Shown: positions 28,087-33,176 of the stretch, in pieces
Position numbering within the stretch: position 1 is the first letter of the stretch
Layout: each line of letters begins with the position of its first letter
Assembly: GCA_015064285.1 (NCBI GenBank)
Contig: SVSN01000028.1
Coordinates: forward strand, 1 to 33,176
Direction of reading: 5' to 3'
DNA length: 33,176 nt
From: Oscillospiraceae bacterium
GTDB taxonomy: Bacteria > Bacillota > Clostridia > Oscillospirales > CAG-272
The notes under the pieces: model-generated
Told to the model about the DNA's origin: nothing
What the model saw: the letters and a program-made list of their open reading frames with translations, nothing else
Databases searched by the model: none
Made by a program: the position numbers and the translations under genes

Positions 28087-28117
28087 GGTAAGAAGTAAGA
28101 TGTAAGAGATAAGATGT
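28087..28117 (+). repeat. Heptad repeat array A4, inverted copy upstream of cysD
   Basis: Plus-strand units GAAGTAA, GATGTAA, GAGATAA, GATGTAC. It faces array A5 across about 32 nt, so the minus-strand RNA contains complementary AAGAAGTAAGAT and ATCTTACTTCTT and can form a hairpin before cysD. Confidence 0.75.
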
Positions 28118-28149
28118 ACGAAAACAGCTTGTCACGGGCAGAACGAAGG

Positions 28150-28183
28150 ACTTCTTATATCTTACTTCTTATTTCTTATTTTA
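28150..28183 (-). repeat. Heptad repeat array A5, after the cysC-cysQ gene
   Basis: Minus-strand units AAAATAA, GAAATAA, GAAGTAA, GATATAA, GAAGTCC; the first unit contains the last Lys codon and TAA stop of the fusion gene. Confidence 0.8.
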
Positions 28184-29615
28184 TATCACTTGTGTCCAGC
28201 GCCGATTCCGGACGGTTGAGGATTCTGAATCCGTTCCGGTTGATGGGATCCGCACGGTTGGCGGCAAGGGGATTTCCGTTTATGTCGGTAAAGGATGCGC
28301 CTGCTTCTCTGCACAGAATTTCCATGCCGGCAGTATCCCATTCTTTCATGAAGGCACCCCAGCGGTAGTGAATGTCGGCTTCCCCTTCGGCAATCAGACA
28401 GCCCTTGAGACAGCTTCCCGCCGTGAGAATATCACCGATCCGGTCCTTGTTGATTTCCAGCAGGGCTTCCGTCTGTTTGTCCCCGTGGGAGCGGCTGGCC
28501 GTAATCCGCAGGTTTTCGGTTCTGGCGGATACATGAATCTGCTCTGCCGGATCAAAGAGGGAAGCGATCCCGTTCTCGCCCATATTTTCCGTAATCACGG
28601 TCTTATAAGCGCCCCGGCCTTCATATGCATAGTACAGCAGACCTCTGGCCGGAACTGCTATAACTCCTCCCACAACCCTATGATGGGCGGCAAAGCCGAT
28701 GGACACGCAGAATTCTCCGTTGCGGTTGATGAATTCCTTGGTGCCGTCCAGGGGGTCGATGATGAAGGTGCCGCAGCCGTTAAGCCGTTTCGGAATGTCG
28801 TGGGGATCTCTGTCGCTGTCGTCCTCTTCTTCCGTGAGGATGTCATATTCCGGGAAAACCGCACGGAAATGCTCCGTGATTACTTTGTTGGAAGCAGTAT
28901 CCGCCGTGGTCAGAGGAGAAGCATCTTCCTTAAAGGAAACCTCGTATGTGCCGTTGTAGATTTCCAGAATTGCCGCTGAAGCCCGGGCAGCCGCCTTCGC
29001 CATTTCGGAAAGCAGAAACGCTGGCCGGCATACACTGTCCATGGCATGATCAAAGAGATGTTTCGCGCATTCTTCCACCGAACTGTTCACGGTGTCCAGG
29101 GTAATATCCGGGCTCACAGGCACTTCGTAAGGCGCGCTGACGCCGGTGAAAGCGGGGATTTCACCCGCATAGGCTTTTTTGTATAGTCCCTTGGGATCCC
29201 GTCTGGCGCATTCCTCCACCGGTGTGGATACGTACACTTCGTAAAAATCCGCGGCAGGAGAGATGATAGCGCGTGCCCTGTCTCTGGAAGCCTGATCAGG
29301 AGAGATAGCGCAGACCACTACGATCTGTCCGGAGGACGCAACGATTTTTGCCGTTTCCGCAATGCGGCGCAGATTCTCACTCCGGTCTTCCGGGGAAAAA
29401 CCAAGTCCGGCACAGAGACCGGTGCGTACTGTATCGCCGTCCAGCATGAATGCGGCATACCCTTCCGATACACAAAGCGCTTCAAAAGCGGATGCAATGG
29501 TGGATTTACCGGAACCGGAAAGACCGGTCATCCAGAAAACCACGGGACGGCTGTGTGTGATCCGCAGTCTGTCCCTGCCTTCAACCCGGGAAAGATACGG
29601 TGTAATATTTGCCAT
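28176..29615 (-). CDS. APS kinase-PAP phosphatase fusion (CysC-CysQ)
   Basis: A 479-residue bifunctional protein. Residues 1 to about 192 are APS kinase, which phosphorylates APS to PAPS: P-loop G-L-S-G-S-G-K-S-T (31-39), M-L-D-G-D-T-V-R (57-64) and the lid K-G-L-Y-K-K-A-Y-A-G-E-I (142-153). Residues from about 200 are a CysQ-type 3'(2'),5'-bisphosphate nucleotidase that removes PAP: T-E-E-E (261-264), D-P-L-D-G-T (287-292) and W-D-T-A-G (426-430), all metal-binding inositol monophosphatase family motifs. ATG 29615 has GGAGG 5 nt upstream and matches the kinase N-terminus; the open frame continuing to 30137 is not coding. First gene of the operon behind a consensus promoter. Both active sites appear intact. 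Confidence 0.94.
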   Translation of the reverse strand: MANITPYLSRVEGRDRLRITHSRPVVFWMTGLSGSGKSTIASAFEALCVSEGYAAFMLDGDTVRTGLCAGLGFSPEDRSENLRRIAETAKIVASSGQIVVVCAISPDQASRDRARAIISPAADFYEVYVSTPVEECARRDPKGLYKKAYAGEIPAFTGVSAPYEVPVSPDITLDTVNSSVEECAKHLFDHAMDSVCRPAFLLSEMAKAAARASAAILEIYNGTYEVSFKEDASPLTTADTASNKVITEHFRAVFPEYDILTEEEDDSDRDPHDIPKRLNGCGTFIIDPLDGTKEFINRNGEFCVSIGFAAHHRVVGGVIAVPARGLLYYAYEGRGAYKTVITENMGENGIASLFDPAEQIHVSARTENLRITASRSHGDKQTEALLEINKDRIGDILTAGSCLKGCLIAEGEADIHYRWGAFMKEWDTAGMEILCREAGASFTDINGNPLAANRADPINRNGFRILNRPESALDTSDIK

Positions 29616-29691
29616 GGGCACCTCCAACGGAAACAGGGCTCGCCGGATCAAAAACGGGAACGGTTTCCTGACGGTATATTTATACAGATAC

Positions 29692-29720
29692 ATTATAGAT
29701 GTTAACACGGGGGATGTCAA
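29692..29720 (-). promoter_or_regulatory. Consensus sigma-A promoter of the sulfate activation operon
   Basis: Minus strand: TTGACA (29720-29715), 17-nt spacer, TATAAT (29697-29692), 77 nt before the cysC-cysQ ATG. No terminator is seen until 22701, so it may drive all five genes. Confidence 0.92.
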
Positions 29721-29791
29721 CCATACAGCGGAAATTCCATCGGAAAAAATCAAATTTTGACGATACCTGCGGAAAGGGAAGGAGAGCACAT

Positions 29792-30148
29792 ATGACCCAT
29801 TACGGCAGACCTGCTGCTGAAAACAATCCAAAATCCCCATCCCCTCAAATCCTGCATACTGCCGCCGGACGAATTCTGGCTCTGGGCTGCGCCATGATCG
29901 CCGGATTCTTTCTGACAACAATACTCCCTGCAGAAGAGGTGGAAAAAACTGCTTTCCCGGAGGGAAAAATGCCTGCAGAAGGGGTGACGGCAGTGATGCA
30001 GATGACAGTGCCGGAGCGGGAAATGCTGGCGGTACAGACCGGGGAGGAGAATACCGCCGGAACGGGAGCGGAACCATTTGGCTATCTGGACGGCACATGG
30101 AATCTCTGGGAATACATCGGAGATCTGATGTGGTCACTGCTGTCCTGA
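29792..30148 (+). CDS. Small single-pass membrane protein, partner of the M50 protease
   Basis: A 118-residue protein with a cytoplasmic N-terminus (about 1-24), one transmembrane helix (about 25-46, R-I-L-A-L-G-C-A-M-I) and a short outer part with Glu-rich and hydrophobic stretches. It overlaps the next gene, an M50 protease, by 19 nt. By position and topology it could play the role of SpoIVFA, the membrane regulator encoded directly before SpoIVFB in Bacillus, but the LytM domain of SpoIVFA is missing, so this is an inference from context. ATG 29792 has AAGGAG 8 nt upstream. No clear sigma-A promoter is seen before it. Confidence 0.65.
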   Translation: MTHYGRPAAENNPKSPSPQILHTAAGRILALGCAMIAGFFLTTILPAEEVEKTAFPEGKMPAEGVTAVMQMTVPEREMLAVQTGEENTAGTGAEPFGYLDGTWNLWEYIGDLMWSLLS

Positions 30149-30669
30149 AAAGTCCCGCGGCAGTTCTGCTGCTGGCGGTGTTTCTGACGGGCGGGCCATG
30201 GAAGGCCTTTTTCGCGGCACTGTTTTTTCATGAACTGGGGCACTGTATCGGCGCGCGGCTGGTCGGAATTCCGCTGCGGCGGCTGGCTGTCGGAACCGGC
30301 GGTCTGCATCTGGATTTTGCCATGGAGACAGCATCCTATAAAAAAGAGCTGCTGGTACTTCTTTCCGGCAGCGGACTGGGACTTCTCACTTTATGCTTCC
30401 TGCGGGATCCGGCCTGCCGTGCCTGTACACTGTGCCTGAACCTGGCAAACCTGCTGCCTCTGCCCGGACTGGACGGCGGCGGCATTCTGGCCTGTCTGCT
30501 GCAGCAGCGTCTGGATGCCGACCGGGCTGACCGGATCTGCAGAGGGGTATTCACAGCAGCGGCGGTTCTGCTGTGGACCTGCGGTATGTGGATTGTCCTG
30601 CGGGTAGGGCCGAATCCGATGTGGATGCTCTGCGGCATGGCGGCGCTGTTCCAATTAAGCAGTAAGTAG
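30130..30669 (+). CDS. M50 family intramembrane metalloprotease (SpoIVFB-like, minimal)
   Basis: A 179-residue membrane protein made almost wholly of hydrophobic helices. The zinc motif H-E-L-G-H is at 34-38 and the second site N-L-L-P-L-P-G-L-D-G-G at 107-117 (Asp115). This is the site-2 protease pattern; SpoIVFB of Bacillus cleaves pro-sigma-K in the mother cell. It lacks the C-terminal CBS domain of Bacillus SpoIVFB and is about 110 residues shorter. The start is the GTG at 30130 (GGAG at 30119-30122, 7 nt spacing), which overlaps the upstream gene by 19 nt, suggesting coupled translation; ATG 30097 lies deeper in the upstream gene and lacks support. The stop sits inside heptad array A6. 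Confidence 0.8.
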   Translation: MVTAVLKSPAAVLLLAVFLTGGPWKAFFAALFFHELGHCIGARLVGIPLRRLAVGTGGLHLDFAMETASYKKELLVLLSGSGLGLLTLCFLRDPACRACTLCLNLANLLPLPGLDGGGILACLLQQRLDADRADRICRGVFTAAAVLLWTCGMWIVLRVGPNPMWMLCGMAALFQLSSK

Positions 30670-30684
30670 TGAGAGATAAGAATT
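30655..30684 (+). repeat. Heptad repeat array A6, at the end of the M50 protease gene
   Basis: Plus-strand units near AGCAGTAA, GTAGTGA, GAGATAA, GAATTA. The last codons and TAG stop of the protease gene are part of the array, which is more degenerate than A1-A5. Confidence 0.6.
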
Positions 30685-30703
30685 ATTTTGTTCGGCGGAA
30701 AAT

Positions 30704-30739
30704 AAAAATACTGCCACTTTCCCGGGTGACAGTATTTTA
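30704..30739. terminator. Bidirectional terminator between the M50 gene and the regulator gene
   Basis: AAAATACTG (30705-30713) pairs with CAGTATTTT (30730-30738), with an inner C-A-C/G-T-G pairing. The symmetric A and T runs suit both converging genes. Confidence 0.82.
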
Positions 30740-30742
30740 AGT

Positions 30743-31930
30743 TCAGTCTTCGTCGTCAATATCTACTTCCACGTCAACATCTATGTCAATATCAATATCA
30801 TCATTGCTGTCCTCGTCAATATCAATGTCGTCTGTCTCGTCATATTCCGGGGCATTGCCGAGAATTTTTACGGTATCCGCGATGATGTCACCGTTGGCAT
30901 CCCCATTGATTTGGACAGTTTCGGCGTCGTCGATGTCGCCTTCCATGTTGCCTGCGATCTGTACCGAACAGGATGCGGTAATGTCTCCGGAAACATCGCC
31001 GCCGACCGTACAGTCGGAACAGTCTATATCTCCGTTGATATCTCCTTCGACCGTACAACTGCTGCAGTCCGCATCACCGTTGATATCTCCCCCAATGGTC
31101 AGTTCACGGCAGTCTATATCACCGTTTACATCTCCCTGTACGGTTACGGTTTCGGCACTGTTGATATCGCCTTCCACATTGCCGCCGATGGAGAGAGGAC
31201 TGTCTGTCGTTACATCACCGCCGTTGACCGAGCCGTTTATGGCTGCCTGCCCGGAGAAAGTGGCATCTCCGTTTATGGAACCGCTGATCGTGGCGCCTCC
31301 CGAGAGGGTGAGATCCCCATTGACGGAACCGGTAATGCTGGCGCCGCCGGAAATACCGCAGTCTCCGTTGATTTCTCCGTTTATAGTGGCACCGCCGGAG
31401 ATGGCGACATCCCCGCCGATCCATTGGCCGATATTCGCGCCTCCTGAGATCGCTGCATCGCCTTCCACATTCCCCCGGATTTCCGTGGTGAAGGCACTGG
31501 ACAGGTTATGGCAGTTTCCTTCCAGTACAATGATGATCTGCTGCCGGATATCCGCCGGAATCTCCTGCATTCTGACACCGTTTTTCTCCAGTACAATGGT
31601 ATAGTCACAGTTTTCCGACAGGTCTGTGATCCGATACTCTGTCTGTATTCCGGTGCAGGCAGATTTGTCTCCGGCACGGGATTGATGTCTGTATTCCGGC
31701 TGGGTTTCCAAAGAATCTTTTTCTTCCGTTCCCAGCAGTACGCCTGCGGTCTGACCGAAGATTTCCGCCAGGGCAGGCAGGGTCAGTATATCCGGCAGGG
31801 TCTCGCCCCGTTCCCATTGGGAGATGGCCTGATGGCTTACATGAAGTCTGTCTGCCAGTTCTGTCTGGGTCAGTCCCGCTTCCTTACGCAAAGCGGCGAT
31901 GTTCTGGCCGATGGTATATCTGTCTGTCAT
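30743..31930 (-). CDS. XRE-type regulator fused to a bactofilin-like beta-helix and acidic tail
   Basis: A 395-residue three-part protein. Residues about 6-60 are a helix-turn-helix of the XRE/Cro-C1 type (I-A-A-L-R-K-E-A-G-L-T-Q ... S-H-Q-A-I-S-Q-W-E-R-G). A linker (about 65-148) follows. Residues 150-358 are about 13 imperfect 15-16-residue repeats of the type G-D-x-x-x-S-G-G-A-T-I-x-G-x-I-N and later G-D-I-N-G-D-x-D-C-S-x-C-T-V, as in bactofilin or other polymer-forming beta-helices; four late turns carry Cys. Residues 364-395 are almost only Asp, Ile, Val and Glu. No membrane segment, so it should bind DNA and perhaps polymerise in the cytoplasm. ATG 31930 has AAAGG about 9 nt upstream. 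Target genes unknown; autoregulation is plausible. Confidence 0.85.
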   Translation of the reverse strand: MTDRYTIGQNIAALRKEAGLTQTELADRLHVSHQAISQWERGETLPDILTLPALAEIFGQTAGVLLGTEEKDSLETQPEYRHQSRAGDKSACTGIQTEYRITDLSENCDYTIVLEKNGVRMQEIPADIRQQIIIVLEGNCHNLSSAFTTEIRGNVEGDAAISGGANIGQWIGGDVAISGGATINGEINGDCGISGGASITGSVNGDLTLSGGATISGSINGDATFSGQAAINGSVNGGDVTTDSPLSIGGNVEGDINSAETVTVQGDVNGDIDCRELTIGGDINGDADCSSCTVEGDINGDIDCSDCTVGGDVSGDITASCSVQIAGNMEGDIDDAETVQINGDANGDIIADTVKILGNAPEYDETDDIDIDEDSNDDIDIDIDVDVEVDIDDED

Positions 31931-31980
31931 GGTATGTATCCTTTCCGAATTGGATGTTCCGCAGCGCTTCCGGTGATTTC

Positions 31981-32009
31981 AGTATACAGGACGCCGTGTA
32001 ATTTGTCAA
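31981..32009 (-). promoter_or_regulatory. Sigma-A promoter P1 of the regulator gene
   Basis: Minus strand: TTGACA (32009-32004), 17-nt spacer, TATACT (31986-31981), 50 nt before the ATG. Confidence 0.88.
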
Positions 32010-32040
32010 TCAAGCATTTGTTGCACGTTTGTTCTCCTTT

Positions 32041-32069
32041 ATTATACCGCCGGATAACCGGTTTTGCAA
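32041..32069 (-). promoter_or_regulatory. Upstream promoter P2 with AACCGGTT palindrome in the spacer
   Basis: Minus strand: TTGCAA (32069-32064), 17-nt spacer, TATAAT (32046-32041). The spacer contains the palindrome AACCGGTT (32056-32063), a possible operator. It gives a second, longer transcript for the regulator gene. Confidence 0.7.
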
Positions 32070-32090
32070 GTGTTGCTTGCAGAAAGGAGC

Positions 32091-32102
32091 AGAACCGGTT
32101 CT
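32091..32102. promoter_or_regulatory. 12-bp palindrome AGAACCGGTTCT, candidate operator
   Basis: A perfect palindrome containing the same AACCGGTT core as the P2 spacer, with centres 37 bp apart. It lies between the regulator's promoters and the divergent gene at 32148. Confidence 0.5.
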
Positions 32103-32147
32103 GGCTGCATATGCTGTAGGGAAGTCATCAGAATCATCGGAGGGCTT

Positions 32148-32699
32148 ATGAACGAAATGCCTGGAAAAGGACAACTGAGAATCTGGACAACGGAAGCGGG
32201 GGGCTCCCTGCCGGTACGTGGTGTGCCGGTGCAGATCCGGAATGAAGGCGGGGAACTGCTCCATGTACTGCGAACCGGGGAAAGCGGTCTGACGCCAACG
32301 GTTGCACTGCCCGCCCCGGCTGCCGCAGAAAGTCAAAGACCGGGAAGTGCGGCAAGACCGTATGCAGCCTACATTGTGTCTGTGGAAATGTCGGGATATC
32401 AGCCGGTCAGGGAACTGACAGTCCCCATTTTCGATGGAATTACTTCTCTCCAGCCCATTACCCTGCTGCCCGCTGCTGCCGGGAGTGCACCGCAGGGACA
32501 GCCGTATCTGGTCTATCCGGAGGTGCCCTACATCCGACTGCGTCAGGGCAGTGTTACCCCGGAAGATCCGATAAACGAAAGAGACGGCAGACGTCCTCTG
32601 ACCAATACGCTGGACAGCGAGGACATACCGGATTTTGACGAAGGAGAAGCATTTCTGGACGACAACGATCTGCCGGAGTATGGGAGGGACATAGAGTGA
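32148..32699 (+). CDS. Hypothetical protein with transthyretin-like domain, upstream of the SpoIID-like gene
   Basis: A 183-residue protein I cannot name. Residues about 6-110 have the strand pattern of a carboxypeptidase regulatory/transthyretin-like beta-sandwich: G-Q-L-R-I-W-T, L-P-V-R-G-V-P-V-Q-I and the later Y-I-V-S-V-E-M-S-G-Y-Q-P-V. The remainder is extended and rich in Pro, Asp and Glu (D-S-E-D-I-P-D-F-D-E-G-E). There is no signal peptide or membrane helix. ATG 32148 has GGAGGG 3-4 nt upstream; ATG 32157 is an alternative. Its stop overlaps the next start (GTGA), so it is translationally coupled to the SpoIID-like gene and probably works with it. Confidence 0.65.
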   Translation: MNEMPGKGQLRIWTTEAGGSLPVRGVPVQIRNEGGELLHVLRTGESGLTPTVALPAPAAAESQRPGSAARPYAAYIVSVEMSGYQPVRELTVPIFDGITSLQPITLLPAAAGSAPQGQPYLVYPEVPYIRLRQGSVTPEDPINERDGRRPLTNTLDSEDIPDFDEGEAFLDDNDLPEYGRDIE

Positions 32700-33176
32700 A
32701 CAGCGGCGCACTGCTTCCATACATTCCGGAAACGGTGACAGTGCATCTGGGGCCGCCCGGCTCTGACGCACCCAATGTGACCGTGCCGTTTACGGACTAC
32801 ATCAAAAATGTGGCATCCAGCGAAATCTATCCCACCTGGCCGGACGCCGCCATCCGTGCCAATATCCTTGCCCAGATCAGCTTTACCCTGAACCGGATTT
32901 ACACCGAATACTACCGGAGCCGCGGGTATGCTTTCGATATCACCAACTCTACCGCCTACGACCAGTCTTTTGTAAACGGCAGGGATATTTTTGACAATAT
33001 CTCCCAGACTGTGGATGAGATTTTCAACACCTATATCCGTCGGGAAAACTCCGTAGTGCCCCTGTTTGCCGCCTACTGTGACGGGGTGGAAGTGCAGTGC
33101 AATGGACTGTCCCAGTGGGGAACCGTGCCGCTGGCAGAGGCCGGGCTGACGCCTTTTGAGATTCTGACCCGGTTTT
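32696..33176 (+). CDS. SpoIID/LytB-like protein, N-terminal part (runs off the window)
   Basis: The frame is open for 160 codons to the window edge. Residues 29 to about 160 match the SpoIID fold: Y-I-K-N-V-A-S-S-E-I-Y-P-T-W (35-48, Glu43 at the catalytic glutamate position), two cysteines (128 and 135) in Y-C-D-G-V-E-V-Q-C, and G-L-S-Q-W-G ... A-G-L-T-P-F-E-I-L at the end. SpoIID is a lytic transglycosylase of the sporulation engulfment machine; in C. difficile SpoIID two cysteines bind zinc. No signal peptide is present, so this may be one of the clostridial relatives with a C-terminal peptidoglycan-binding domain. GTG 32696 has GGAGGG 7 nt upstream and overlaps the previous stop. Confidence 0.75.
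   Translation, partial: MNSGALLPYIPETVTVHLGPPGSDAPNVTVPFTDYIKNVASSEIYPTWPDAAIRANILAQISFTLNRIYTEYYRSRGYAFDITNSTAYDQSFVNGRDIFDNISQTVDEIFNTYIRRENSVVPLFAAYCDGVEVQCNGLSQWGTVPLAEAGLTPFEILTRF

Noticed and set aside
28061-28135. Extension of cysD through the heptad array ([10 protein letters not shown]-like peptide)
   Set aside because: The peptide is a translation of the repeat array; CysD homology begins at about 28060.
22746-28183. Heptad arrays considered as CRISPR or as terminators
   Set aside because: Units are 7 bp and contiguous without spacers, and single arrays are not self-complementary and lack U tracts.
29700-29791. Possible sigma-E type promoter (CATACA near 29722) before the small membrane protein gene
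   Set aside because: No matching -35 element at the right distance was found.
29616-30137. N-terminal extension of the CysC-CysQ frame up to 30137
   Set aside because: It runs through the consensus promoter at 29692-29720 and overlaps the + strand membrane protein gene; ATG 29615 has a proper GGAGG and matches the kinase N-terminus.
32006-32026. Six-codon GTG leader ORF on the minus strand before the regulator gene, with AAGGAG at ideal spacing
   Set aside because: The predicted start of transcription from P2 (about 32034) lies inside its Shine-Dalgarno sequence, so it would be poorly translated, and its stop overlaps the P1 -35 box.
1-33176. tRNA, rRNA, insertion sequence, phage or attachment-site features
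   Set aside because: None recognised on either strand; no transposase or integrase reading frame and no cloverleaf-like segment was seen by eye.

Overview
The window reads as a low-to-mid GC, Gram-positive anaerobe of the Clostridia (Oscillospiraceae/Ruminococcaceae-like by feel; this is an inference). Support comes from the SAM-I and FMN riboswitches, consensus sigma-A promoters with 17-nt spacers, strong GGAGG ribosome binding sites, lipobox lipoproteins, an ECF transporter S component, a glycyl radical enzyme and SpoIID/SpoIVFB-like sporulation proteins.

Layout. (1) 1-911: the end of rplK and all of rplA on the + strand, closed by a terminator. (2) 981-1410: a small membrane protein with its own promoter and terminator. 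(3) 1424-3952, - strand: metK under a SAM-I riboswitch, and a RibU-like ECF S component under an FMN riboswitch with unusually long inserted hairpins. (4) 3995-18329, - strand: rpoB-rpoC with their own promoter, then rpsL-rpsG-fusA-tuf from a perfect consensus promoter, followed without a visible terminator by a solute-binding lipoprotein. rplJ and rplL are not between rplA and rpoB, so the classical rplKAJL-rpoBC cluster is split and inverted. (5) 18527-21770, + strand: class II fructose-bisphosphate aldolase, an acyl-ACP thioesterase and a TIM-barrel glycosidase-like protein. (6) 21784-22692: an unknown lipoprotein. (7) 22701-29720, - strand: one probable operon, cysC-cysQ fusion, cysD, cysN, a zinc-dependent phospholipase C-like protein and a glycyl radical enzyme. 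(8) 29792-30669, + strand: a one-helix membrane protein overlapping an M50/SpoIVFB-like protease. (9) 30743-32069, - strand: a helix-turn-helix regulator fused to a bactofilin-like beta-helix and an acidic tail. (10) 32148-33176, + strand: an unknown 183-residue protein overlapping a SpoIID-like gene that runs off the end.

How the genes work together. The left half is housekeeping translation and transcription plus S-adenosylmethionine synthesis and riboflavin uptake. The most unusual part is region 7. It encodes everything to make PAPS (ATP sulfurylase CysDN, APS kinase) and to destroy its by-product PAP (CysQ), but no PAPS reductase, sulfotransferase or sulfate transporter is in view, and the same transcript ends with a short, single-cysteine glycyl radical enzyme of unknown substrate. 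CysN also carries a tail that looks like a decayed APS kinase, while the active kinase is fused to CysQ.

Gene ends in and near region 7 carry a 7-bp tandem repeat (GAAGTAA-like) that begins at or next to the stop codon and, because 7 is not a multiple of 3, places stops in all three frames. The other standout is the regulator-bactofilin fusion of region 9, with AACCGGTT palindromes in and near its upstream promoter.
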